Source: a virus. From it: a stretch of DNA of 31,868 bases. The first letter of the stretch is position 1, and each line of letters begins with the position of its first letter. The stretch is taken from the IMG/VR virus record IMGVR_UViG_3300011440_000047, positions 1 through 31,868 of that record, one strand, 5' to 3'. Positions 24,116-29,753 of the stretch are shown here, one piece after another. The notes beneath the pieces are model-generated. The model worked only from the letters and a program-made list of their open reading frames with translations. It searched no databases and was not told the DNA's origin. The position numbers and the translations under genes were made by a program.

Positions 24116-24883
24116 TTATTTAGCAGCCTCGATAGCGTAACTACCATCTGCTTGTTTACGAAATTTGTACCTGTCAATAATAACGCGAACAGTCCCGTTC
24201 AATTTTGTGAAGTCCTTAACATCGTCCTTTACCGTAGGGTACATTTGCAAAAGTTCGTCATGTGTAGTTCCCGATACTAACGCCTGATAGGCTTCTGCGC
24301 CCTTCGTTCCGGGTTTTTCTGGGTTTTCCCCGTTCAATGTTTCACGTGAAACACTAGCGCCAATTAGTTTCGAAACATCCTTTCCGGTTGCGCCCTGTTT
24401 AGCGTAAATTGTAGGTTTGCCGAAAAATGCCGCAAACGAGGTTTTTAACGTATCCTTAACATCTTTGCTAGCAGCCAGTAGCTCATCCAATTTTTCCGAC
24501 GGTATACCTAATTTATCAATCAGGTCATAACGTGCAACATTTAACGAATCATTAACAGAACGTTCAGCCTTGAGTAACTCTAACGTTTTGTTAAAATCCA
24601 CAATTGCCGTATCAGCCTTTTTAACTAACAGTGATAAGCCCTCGGTTTCGGGAGTCGGTTCGAAACCATTAGCCGAAAAAACGGTAAAATAATTTTGGTT
24701 CGCAGTTTTGAGGTCGGTTTTCAATTGTGCTAACGTCTGTTCGTTAGCCTCGTCCTCAATTTTGCGTTGTTCCAAAATCGGTTTCAAAAACTCAGGAACG
24801 TTAGTTTCCGCCGGAACGTCAACTGTTAAATTTTCGTTAATAACCTGCTCAGGTGTGCTAGAGCTCGCATTTTGTTTTGCCAT
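24116..24883 (-). CDS. Hypothetical protein of the terS-terL insert
   Basis: A 255-residue acidic protein read from MAKQNASSSTPEQVINENLT (ATG at 24883, preceded by ATTAAAATTAAAAAC). The first 25 residues are disordered and Ser/Thr/Glu-rich. Residues 30-160 are mostly helical (AQLKTDLKTANQNYFTVFSA). The C-terminal 70 residues form a separate globular part (GTKGAEAYQALVSGTTHDEL through VRVIIDRYKFRKQADGSYAI). I do not recognise it. It has its own −7 element and terminator and is not part of the usual packaging set, so it may be an accessory gene or, less likely, a minor head protein. Confidence 0.7.
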   Translation of the reverse strand: MAKQNASSSTPEQVINENLTVDVPAETNVPEFLKPILEQRKIEDEANEQTLAQLKTDLKTANQNYFTVFSANGFEPTPETEGLSLLVKKADTAIVDFNKTLELLKAERSVNDSLNVARYDLIDKLGIPSEKLDELLAASKDVKDTLKTSFAAFFGKPTIYAKQGATGKDVSKLIGASVSRETLNGENPEKPGTKGAEAYQALVSGTTHDELLQMYPTVKDDVKDFTKLNGTVRVIIDRYKFRKQADGSYAIEAAK

Positions 24884-24907
24884 GTTTTTAATTTTAATAT
24901 TGAACCA

Positions 24908-24915
24908 CAAAAATA
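24908..24915 (-). promoter_or_regulatory. −7-like element TATTTTTG
   Basis: On the minus strand TATTTTTG fits TAnnTTTG and is followed by TGG, 24 bases before the ATG at 24883. No −33 TTTG is seen at 19-20 bases, so it may be a weak secondary promoter inside the cassette. Confidence 0.4.
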
Positions 24916-24949
24916 ATAAAGATTTCGATACGTTGTTGTTAATGGATTG

Positions 24950-25105
24950 TTAAATGTTACTGGGCAATGTCACATATTTTTTTTCGCCATGTGACTTGCG
25001 TTTTTTCGGTTTATTGATAGCATTCGTTAGTATGGTTGCAAATATAGCAACCATACCAGAGGCGAAAATAAAAATGCTAACGTCTACTAGTATCTGATTA
25101 ATCAT
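24950..25105 (-). CDS. Small single-pass membrane protein (51 aa)
   Basis: The frame from ATG at 25105 to TAA at 24950 encodes MINQILVDVSIFIFASGMVA and continues IFATILTNAINKPKKRKSHG to a short polar end. Residues 4-27 form one membrane helix, and the following KPKKRK is a strong cytoplasmic anchor under the positive-inside rule. Its start lies one base after the stop of the gene at 25107-25304, so the two membrane proteins are coupled. The function is unknown; a membrane role in superinfection exclusion or lysis is possible. Confidence 0.6.
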   Translation of the reverse strand: MINQILVDVSIFIFASGMVAIFATILTNAINKPKKRKSHGEKKYVTLPSNI

Positions 25106-25106
25106 A

Positions 25107-25304
25107 TTAGAAATTTTTTATATCAGTGATTAAATTGGTTATTGCTACATAGGTAAGGTATATTGCGGAAAATAAACCTATACCAATTAATACATATGCA
25201 ATGTTAGCGTGTATTTCATACATACATTGTATGCACATCCAGTAATTAAAAACGATCAATCCTATAAACGGAACGTACTTGATAAATGGAACTAATTTTT
25301 TCAT
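25107..25304 (-). CDS. Small two-helix membrane protein
   Basis: A 65-residue protein from ATG at 25304, MKKLVPFIKYVPFIGLIVFN at the start. Helices are predicted at about residues 9-30 and 36-58 (ANIAYVLIGIGLFSAIYLTY). It begins 22 bases after a −7 element (25326-25333) and is the first gene of the three-gene cassette that separates terS and terL. Holin-like shape, but no direct evidence for lysis. Confidence 0.6.
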   Translation of the reverse strand: MKKLVPFIKYVPFIGLIVFNYWMCIQCMYEIHANIAYVLIGIGLFSAIYLTYVAITNLITDIKNF

Positions 25305-25325
25305 GTTATTTTTATTTTGTTCCCA

Positions 25326-25333
25326 CAAATGTA
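25326..25333 (-). promoter_or_regulatory. Bacteroidota-type −7 element TACATTTG
   Basis: On the minus strand TACATTTG matches TAnnTTTG and lies 22 bases upstream of the start of the gene at 25107-25304. The −33 position reads ATTT rather than TTTG. It is the likely promoter of the cassette between terL and the repeat region. Confidence 0.5.
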
Positions 25334-25411
25334 CTCCAGGTAACGTTAATAAAATGTTAATGTGATATATATTTGTTTTTATAATACCTGGCACTTTTCA
25401 CCATATATATG

Positions 25412-25543
25412 TAACAGGTGCGCGCTCGGGAATATACGGAAAAAAAACATTAAAAACTCATTAGAATCCTGGTTTATGAAATATTTAACATTCGGCACTC
25501 GTAACGTAAAAAACTAGCACCTGTTAATATCGTTGTAACAGGT
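25412..25543. repeat. Inverted repeats around TAACAGGTGC / GCACCTGTTA
   Basis: TAACAGGTGC at 25412-25421 is repeated inverted as GCACCTGTTA at 25517-25526. The latter also forms a local hairpin, ACCTGTTA (25519-25526) with TAACAGGT (25536-25543) around a nine-base loop. The stretch has no convincing gene on either strand. Confidence 0.6.
25451..25523. repeat. Duplicated module, copy 1
   Basis: This copy consists of TAAAAACTCATTAGAATCCT followed by GG (25451-25472), a 36-base spacer, and AAAAACTAGCACCTG (25509-25523). The same two elements recur in the same order and orientation at 25716-25780, with 20 of 22 and 15 of 15 bases identical, but with unrelated spacer sequence. Confidence 0.7.
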
Positions 25544-25677
25544 TGAAAACCAACTCGTTACACATAGTAAAAAAACCAAATTTCCCCAAATTTCAACGAT
25601 CGGCAAGGCACCTTGGTAACCATATCAAAAACGATCAAGTGCCGGTAAAACGCCCTAAAATGCGAAATAAACACCAT

Positions 25678-25710
25678 GCCATCCTGGCACCTAGCGCCTG
25701 CCAGGATGGC
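25678..25710. repeat. Perfect 12-bp GC-rich hairpin
   Basis: GCCATCCTGGCA (25678-25689) and TGCCAGGATGGC (25699-25710) are exact reverse complements around the nine-base loop CCTAGCGCC. The stem is much more G+C-rich than its surroundings. There is no T run behind it on either strand, so it is not a standard terminator; it could be a protein-binding cruciform, an RNA structure or a packaging or replication signal. Confidence 0.75.
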
Positions 25711-25715
25711 GTAAT

Positions 25716-25780
25716 TAAAAAATCATTAGGATCCTGGATTTTAACAGAAATTATTTGGTAATCACAAAAACTAGCACCTG
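25716..25780. repeat. Duplicated module, copy 2
   Basis: TAAAAAATCATTAGGATCCT followed by GG (25716-25737) and AAAAACTAGCACCTG (25766-25780) repeat the layout of copy 1 at 25451-25523. The copy is followed by GTAGTTCCTGG, another CCTGG word of the type scattered through this region. Confidence 0.7.
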
Positions 25781-25821
25781 GTAGTTCCTGGATATTGTTA
25801 ACAATTTTTTAACATTTTAAA

Positions 25822-25853
25822 TTTGGAAAATTTAAAAAAATTTCGTAACTTTG
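25822..25853 (+). promoter_or_regulatory. Plus-strand promoter candidate in the repeat region
   Basis: TTTG (25822-25825) and TAACTTTG (25846-25853) are separated by 20 bases, matching the Bacteroidota −33/−7 consensus and spacing. It points rightward, against all genes, into the CTAG-rich repeats. If active, it would make a non-coding or antisense transcript. The second copy of the block (25999-26023) has GAACTTTG in place of TAACTTTG and no −33. Confidence 0.45.
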
Positions 25854-26050
25854 TAGCTGGCTAGTTTTTTTTCCATTAACAAAGCATTAACACTAGCTAA
25901 TGTTAGCTAGTTTTGGCGCAAAAATACTAACTAACGCTAGTTTTAAATTTTAATCTTTTTCTAATGAGCATTAACACCAAATTAGCATTTTTTTCGAGAA
26001 CTTTGTAGCTGGCTAGTTTTTTTGACGTTAACAAAATTTTAACACTAACT
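25847..26050. repeat. Paired direct repeats with GTAGCTGGCTA
   Basis: AACTTTGTAGCTGGCTAG plus a T run starts at 25847 and again at 25999. In both copies it is followed by TTAACAAA and then TTAACACTA about 25-35 bases later, giving two 50-base diverged direct repeats 152 bases apart. The 11-mer GTAGCTGGCTA occurs a third time at 26361-26371. Confidence 0.8.
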
Positions 26051-26353
26051 AACGCTAGTATACGAAACTCATCGTAGTTCGGCGCAACTAACTAACGCTA
26101 GTTTTTCAGCACCCATCGCAAAAAAACTAACTAACGTTAGCCAGTGTTAATCTCTTGTTAATAACATAACTTTAACAACTTTCTAACATATATTCGTGTA
26201 TGCGAACTTATATAAAAAATCTAGATACTAATGAGTGTTAGCCGAGCTCCCGAGCCGAGACTAACTAGCGTTAGCCAACCTGTCAGACTAACTAACGCTA
26301 GCGAGCCGCCCGACAAACTAACGCTAGTTAGCCCGAAACTAACGTTAGTTAGC
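25892..26353. repeat. Cluster of CTAACGYTAG near-palindromes beside terS
   Basis: Eight copies of the ten-base core CTAACG(C/T)TAG or its reverse form lie at 25931, 26049, 26092, 26131, 26265, 26292, 26318 and 26339. Five are extended at the left as ACTAACTAACGCTAG or the T variant, and the last is a perfect 14-base palindrome AACTAACGTTAGTT (26338-26351). A related perfect inverted repeat, ACTAGCTAA-TG-TTAGCTAGT, lies at 25892-25911. Three sites have a GCGCAA or CGCAA word just to their left. CTAG, usually a scarce tetranucleotide, occurs about eleven times in 560 bases. The region lies just downstream of the small terminase gene and has no supported gene. Confidence 0.85.
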
Positions 26354-26433
26354 ATTTTCGGTAGCTGGCTATGGCAGGTACCTACAGGCGCCCACAAATC
26401 CAGATTTACCTTTTGGGATTTACCTTTTGAAGA

Positions 26434-26452
26434 TTTCCACAAAATGAAAAAT
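26434..26452 (-). promoter_or_regulatory. Shared leader element TTTTTCATTTTGTGGAAA
   Basis: A minus-strand copy of the GTGGAAA element, one base different from those at 13565-13584 and 22520-22538. Unlike them it has no ATG behind it. It is followed by two copies of AAAAGGTAAATC and then the CTAG-rich repeats, so it may drive or process a non-coding transcript. Confidence 0.45.
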
Positions 26453-26466
26453 GCAAAAGTCGTTTT

Positions 26467-26949
26467 CTAAATAGTCGTTTCTGGATTTCCCTTTTCGTAT
26501 TCGCTCCGACTCAATTCAGGTCCGTTCCCGACTACCTCGATGTGTATTGTAGCACCACTACCGCCACCTTCAGCCTCGCGTCCCAGGTCTAATTTCCTGA
26601 TAGTCATATTGGCATTGAATATACCTACCATGCTGTACTCGAAATTCTGCGCATATATCACCTGTAATATCTTCTGCGCAACCAAGTGATACTCACCAGC
26701 CTGCGAATTCCGCGCTATGTCATTCATGTACTGTACTGTTATACCACAGTGCAAGCACAATGCCGGTAGGTTGAATGGTCGAGGATACTTTATATCAACT
26801 ATATCTCCCGTTTGCTTTATCATTTCCTGCTTGTATATAGGATTAGCCTCACACCACATGAAATACTCAACTGCGTCATCCCATAAATCCTCGGGTTTGT
26901 TCCCGCTGGCTCTGGACTTGATCATCCAGTGATTAATAGTGTTGTCCAT
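26467..26949 (-). CDS. terS: Terminase small subunit
   Basis: A 160-residue protein. LWDDAVEYFMWCEANPI (22-38) and PRPFNLPALCLHCGITVQYM (56-75) follow the pattern of the phage DNA-packaging family typified by P22 gp3 (a W-x-x-A-x-x-Y-F-x-W-C-x-x-N-P helix, then P-Y/F-x-L-x-x-L-C-x-x-L/C-G-I-T as helix-turn-helix). The middle is helical (oligomerisation) and the C-terminal 35 residues, with GGGSGATIHIEVVG, look flexible and would contact the large subunit. It recognises the packaging site on phage DNA. The CTAACGYTAG cluster starts about 110 bases downstream of its stop, which makes that cluster a candidate binding site. Confidence 0.8.
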   Translation of the reverse strand: MDNTINHWMIKSRASGNKPEDLWDDAVEYFMWCEANPIYKQEMIKQTGDIVDIKYPRPFNLPALCLHCGITVQYMNDIARNSQAGEYHLVAQKILQVIYAQNFEYSMVGIFNANMTIRKLDLGREAEGGGSGATIHIEVVGNGPELSRSEYEKGNPETTI

Positions 26950-26952
26950 ATA

Positions 26953-27294
26953 TTAAAAATATCTTTTAACTGCGTTTTGAAATTCTTCGAGATTCCGCAC
27001 TACTGTAAATCCCCATCCTATTTCCGAGCCCATCTTAGCAAACTCGCGCTGCTCCGGCGATAGCGTACCACTCCCGACCTTGAATTCGACCCACACTATC
27101 GGTTGTACCACAAAAAAAGAATCCCATGTTCCTTTCACTATCCCTGTCGACTTGTTCAGTGCGCCCATCCGAGCTCCGAACTGTCCCTTTAAATCGGTTT
27201 CGTTCTTAACTCGGCGAAACCTGCCTCGGTAAGCCCGACAATTGTTCTGAAACCATACAGTGCATTCCTGCTGTAGTTTTATTTCGTTCTCCAT
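26953..27294 (-). CDS. VRR-NUC domain nuclease
   Basis: A 113-residue protein. After a helical start (EIKLQQECTVWFQNNC) comes a basic loop and the nuclease core: GTWDSFFVVQPIVWVEFKVG then SGTLSPEQREFAKMGSEIGW. This provides Asp58, Glu70-x-Lys72 and Gln82, the D...ExK...Q pattern of VRR-NUC proteins in the PD-(D/E)xK superfamily. Stand-alone phage VRR-NUC proteins are structure-specific DNA nucleases used in recombination, replication or resolution of branched DNA before packaging. It is encoded three bases upstream of terS, which fits a role in preparing DNA for packaging. Confidence 0.85.
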   Translation of the reverse strand: MENEIKLQQECTVWFQNNCRAYRGRFRRVKNETDLKGQFGARMGALNKSTGIVKGTWDSFFVVQPIVWVEFKVGSGTLSPEQREFAKMGSEIGWGFTVVRNLEEFQNAVKRYF

Positions 27295-27500
27295 ATTATA
27301 CTATACCCTCCTTCAAGGTTGTGACTAACTTTGAATCTGCGACGTGTTCTTGTTTTGTTTAGTTTACCTATTAATTCTTCTACATTTTCGGCATTTACCT
27401 TGTAAAATTCTCCAATTTCAGCGAAATATAGGAGCTTATTTGAGATAATTGTTAATTCTTTTAACATATGCAAAATAGTATATATATAAATTTTCCGCAT
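27279..27500 (-). CDS. Hypothetical protein upstream of VRR-NUC gene
   Basis: A protein of 73 residues if started at ATG 27500, or 62 residues from ATG 27467 (MLKELTIISNKLLYFAEIGE). The first start has GGGAG a few bases before it, while the second has only an A+T-rich leader. The sequence has an N-terminal helix, a basic centre (NKTRTRRRFKV) and a C-terminal strand (GGYSIIWRTK), which might bind nucleic acid. It overlaps the VRR-NUC gene by 16 bases and is the first gene left of the palindrome cluster at 27519-27819. Confidence 0.55.
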   Translation of the reverse strand: MRKIYIYTILHMLKELTIISNKLLYFAEIGEFYKVNAENVEELIGKLNKTRTRRRFKVSHNLEGGYSIIWRTK

Positions 27501-27518
27501 AATAGGCTCCCAAACATG

Positions 27519-27819
27519 GTAGCAACCTCATAACGTATTGATTTTCAATGTGTTACGTGGAAAGTTGCAAGGTTGTAACCGAGAATGATGCATATGGGTG
27601 TGCATATAATAAAATATACTATTATTATAGGTACATATATAAAATAGAAATATATGTAGAAAATAGGCATTTTTAAAATGAATGGGTGTTAGAGTATATA
27701 TACCATTACAACCTATATAAATTCCATATAACATATTGATAATCAATAACCTACAAAGTTGTAACCGTACATTTAACGTAGCAACCGTATAACATATTGA
27801 AAATCAACAACCTACGTGG
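27519..27819. repeat. Palindrome and repeat cluster beside HTH gene
   Basis: Three copies of a site with core TTGAwwwTCAA lie at 27531-27555, 27728-27754 and 27789-27819. The last two are identical in 25 of 27 bases, beginning ATAACATATTGA and ending ATCAAYAACCTAC. Copies one and three are also flanked alike by GTAGCAACC on the left and ACGTGG on the right (31 of 42 bases match), so the whole 300-base gap is bracketed by diverged direct repeats. GTTGTAACC occurs at 27572 and 27758. The gap is very A+T-rich and has no supported gene. An operator array for the adjacent helix-turn-helix protein is likely. Confidence 0.7.
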
Positions 27820-28084
27820 AATCACCTCGACCACCTCGTGCAACCTTAACCAATTTTTCACTTTGTGGAACTGACTTTAGAGCTTTCACCGAATTGCACT
27901 TAACTTTAGCAATATCCTCGCGCGCTTGTTCATCATTTGTCATTTTAAGAAAATGCGAGAATCTGCCTCGTTTGATGTGCCTAATGGTACGCAAGGAGAC
28001 GCCCCAGGAGTCAGCGATTTCCTGGGGCGAGCGGTCTCCTGCGATAACCTCATGGATTAGTTCGGCGGAATTTATTAAGTGCAT
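27812..28084 (-). CDS. Small helix-turn-helix DNA-binding protein
   Basis: A 90-residue protein. Residues 18-45 (RSPQEIADSWGVSLRTIRHI, then KRGRFSH) are a textbook helix-turn-helix: the A-x-x-W/F-G-V-S turn is followed by the recognition helix R-T-I-R-H-I-K. The C-terminal half is basic. Such small phage proteins act as regulators or as DNA-binding parts of larger complexes. Its stop lies inside the third palindromic repeat and its start overlaps the upstream gene by 35 bases. The adjoining palindromes suggest that it controls the genes to its left, including the nuclease and terS. Confidence 0.8.
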   Translation of the reverse strand: MHLINSAELIHEVIAGDRSPQEIADSWGVSLRTIRHIKRGRFSHFLKMTNDEQAREDIAKVKCNSVKALKSVPQSEKLVKVARGGRGDST

Positions 28085-28544
28085 TTGCTTTGTTTTCGCG
28101 TAGTTGCCTTTGCGTTAAATTTTTGAGTAAGTAATCCCTGTCAGCCTTAATGGTTTTCTTTGGCGGAAATGCTATTTTGTAGCATTTCTTGCAAATTTCC
28201 AATTCGAGCTCTGGATGAAGTTTAATTTCCTTTTTGACATCTTCGAGCTGAATGAACATAGTGTCGCCAGTCCCGTAGATACAAAGCGAGCCACCATACT
28301 TTCCCTTCGGAACTGCAATATGGACTTTTCCTCGTTTGAATGTGTCATCAGTTCCTTTAACTCCGTATTCTTTCTTATGTATGCCGTTGAACCTCATGAA
28401 CTCGAAAAGTTCCCTTTCTGTCCTCAATGCGGTGAAATACTCGTCTGCGCGCAGTGGATTACTTGTACGAAGAAAAAAATTGCCTTTTAAAAATGGATTT
28501 TCGAGTATTCTTCCGTATTCGGAAGTTAAAATTAGTCTTACCAT
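28050..28544 (-). CDS. Hypothetical protein with CxxC motif
   Basis: A 164-residue basic protein starting MVRLILTSEYGRILENPFLK. There is a mixed αβ body (KRGKVHIAVPKGKYGGSLCI and YGTGDTMFIQLEDVKKEI), then EICKKCYKIAFPPKKTIKAD, with Cys-x-x-Cys that could be half a zinc site, and a basic helical C-terminus (LTQRQLRENKANALNKFRR). I do not recognise the family. It is encoded between two short genes with overlaps on both sides, so it belongs to the same message. Confidence 0.65.
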   Translation of the reverse strand: MVRLILTSEYGRILENPFLKGNFFLRTSNPLRADEYFTALRTERELFEFMRFNGIHKKEYGVKGTDDTFKRGKVHIAVPKGKYGGSLCIYGTGDTMFIQLEDVKKEIKLHPELELEICKKCYKIAFPPKKTIKADRDYLLKNLTQRQLRENKANALNKFRRTNP

Positions 28545-28753
28545 TGCTGTAGATTGTATTGTTTTTTAATGTAGTCATGAGCTGATTTCAGGTCTGTAAG
28601 AGATAATTTACCGTAGCCAGAAAAGGACTCGATATGCTTTAGTAACATTTCGCACTGGTCTTTTTCAATATCCATCTGGCGCTTAACCTTAATGTCTTTT
28701 ACATTTAGCCGCCTCAATGCAGCCATTTCCTTGTTTCCTAATAGTAGTACCAT
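28538..28753 (-). CDS. Hypothetical small helical protein
   Basis: A 71-residue, mostly helical, basic protein starting MVLLLGNKEMAALRRLNVKD. A later ATG at residue 10 (MAALRRLNVK) is an alternative start. The middle DIEKDQCEMLLKHIESFSGY and C-terminal LTDLKSAHDYIKKQYNLQQW are helical. It is the first gene after the hairpin at 28761-28790 and overlaps the next gene by seven bases. Confidence 0.55.
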   Translation of the reverse strand: MVLLLGNKEMAALRRLNVKDIKVKRQMDIEKDQCEMLLKHIESFSGYGKLSLTDLKSAHDYIKKQYNLQQW

Positions 28754-28760
28754 AACGTCG

Positions 28761-28790
28761 AAAACCTCACCCAGCCTAAGCCGAGTGAGG
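28761..28790 (-). terminator. Intergenic hairpin, possible terminator
   Basis: On the minus strand CCTCACTCGGC pairs with GCTGGGTGAGG over 11 base pairs (two G·U pairs) around a TTAG loop, followed by TTTTCG. On the plus strand two of the pairs become mismatches, so the structure is designed for minus-strand RNA. It lies 26 bases after the stop at 28817 and 8 bases before the next start, so it is either a weak terminator or a translational control hairpin. Confidence 0.6.
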
Positions 28791-28816
28791 ATGTTTTTTA
28801 ATTTGAGGAATAGGGA

Positions 28817-29014
28817 TTAAAAATCGAGTTTCCCGCCTTTGAGGTCTTCTGTCAGTTCGTAAATCTCTTGGCTACGTTCCAGGAGACTGCTGTCTTCAGA
28901 TGGAAATTTCTCTTTTTGCTCATCGTGAGCTCTTGCATAAGCGATGTTGGCTACGTTGAGAGCCAAAATTAGTGTTGCGTACTGTTCTTCTGTAAATGTT
29001 ACTGTTTTGTTCAT
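28817..29014 (-). CDS. Hypothetical small acidic helical protein
   Basis: A 65-residue protein starting MNKTVTFTEEQYATLILALN, helical throughout, acidic, with no membrane helix. I do not recognise it. It overlaps the upstream gene by four bases, and its stop is followed by the hairpin at 28761-28790, so it is the last gene of a run of small overlapping genes (30356 to 28817). Confidence 0.6.
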   Translation of the reverse strand: MNKTVTFTEEQYATLILALNVANIAYARAHDEQKEKFPSEDSSLLERSQEIYELTEDLKGGKLDF

Positions 29015-29400
29015 ATACTTGTTTTTAAATTTGAAAGTAAGGCGTATTTTACCCAGCGCAGATTCTCATCCGATGCTGGTAAGGCTGATAATTCCACAAA
29101 AGGAAAAAGCCCTGTTGAATTATAAAAGCGAACCTCGCCCCTAATCAGAGCGTTGATTGCCTGCTCGAAGTGGAGTAAGTATGACCACTCCCATCCGAGC
29201 ATTTCTGCCCTGAATGAGCGGTCAAGTACTCGAAAGTCGTTGTTTGCGTCAAATCCTACTAGTGCTGTAGCGACTCCTATCGTTCCGCTTACATATCCTG
29301 CTTTGCACCAGACATAGCCGTTCCGCCTTTCCCAGTCAATTCGGAAAGGTGGACACTCAACTGCGAGCGCGATGCGATTATAGAGTTCGAGATGAGTCAT
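29011..29400 (-). CDS. Hypothetical protein
   Basis: A 129-residue protein starting MTHLELYNRIALAVECPPFR. It contains several aromatic and Gly-rich patches (NGYVWCKAGYVSGTIG, EMLGWEWSYLLHFEQAINAL) and ends in a helix. There are no catalytic or metal-binding motifs that I recognise. It overlaps neighbours by four bases on each side, a sign of a tightly coupled early message. Confidence 0.6.
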   Translation of the reverse strand: MTHLELYNRIALAVECPPFRIDWERRNGYVWCKAGYVSGTIGVATALVGFDANNDFRVLDRSFRAEMLGWEWSYLLHFEQAINALIRGEVRFYNSTGLFPFVELSALPASDENLRWVKYALLSNLKTSI

Positions 29401-29753
29401 GATATCGTGATGATTTTCTTTTTGAAGTCAACTTCAACCTGGACTGGCTGGAGAACGCCGCCATCAACTGACATTTCGTCTTCTACAGTCCATACCGAGA
29501 GTTCGGGTTTCCACATGAAGTAGCCGTCAGTGTCTTTAAACAGTTCATGCACTTCGGTTTCCTCGTCTTCATCCAATAGTTCCCATGTTATTTCTAACTG
29601 CAAAGAGTCAATGCCATGAGTGATATCCGAGATTCCCCATGACTTGTACTCGACATCAGAGTGCCAGTTTACCTCGCAGTTCTTGAGTGTTACGTCAATG
29701 TTGTCATCGAGTCCATAGAAGTCTATATCAACATTTTTAGTTATAAAGTTCAT
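29397..29753 (-). CDS. Hypothetical acidic β-rich protein
   Basis: A 118-residue, strongly acidic protein starting MNFITKNVDIDFYGLDDNID. Alternating strands (DVTLKNCEVNWHSDVEYKSW, SLQLEITWELLDEDEETEVH) and the high Asp/Glu content suggest a compact β-fold, possibly a DNA-mimic-like or scaffold protein, but that is speculation. It is coupled to both neighbours by 4-base overlaps. Confidence 0.6.
   Translation of the reverse strand: MNFITKNVDIDFYGLDDNIDVTLKNCEVNWHSDVEYKSWGISDITHGIDSLQLEITWELLDEDEETEVHELFKDTDGYFMWKPELSVWTVEDEMSVDGGVLQPVQVEVDFKKKIITIS

Noticed and set aside
24361-24500. A ParB/parS-like partition system
   Set aside because: No ParA or ParB motif is seen in the cassette proteins; the repeats alone do not support it.
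25543-25761. Plus-strand 72-codon frame
   Set aside because: It runs through the perfect hairpin and duplicated module, opposes all genes, and has no leader signal or recognisable protein.
25892-26353. CRISPR-like array
   Set aside because: Repeats are short, near-palindromic, in both orientations and unevenly spaced, with no uniform spacers and no cas genes.
26221-26470. Open frames on both strands across the CTAG-rich repeats (minus from a TTG at 26442, plus from 26231)
   Set aside because: The frames stay open because the repeats are near-palindromic and lack stops in that phase; the translations are low-complexity L-T-x-V-S repeats without a proper start.
27528-27746. Minus-strand 72-codon frame in the gap beside the HTH gene
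   Set aside because: The translation is rich in Tyr, Ile, His and Asn as expected from random A+T-rich DNA, and overlaps the palindromic repeats.
29091-29109. Further copies of the GTGGAA leader element at 29091-29109, 27108-27123 and 2654-2669
   Set aside because: These lie inside genes and encode ordinary FPFVEL, FFVV and FSFVV strands, so chance and coding explain them.
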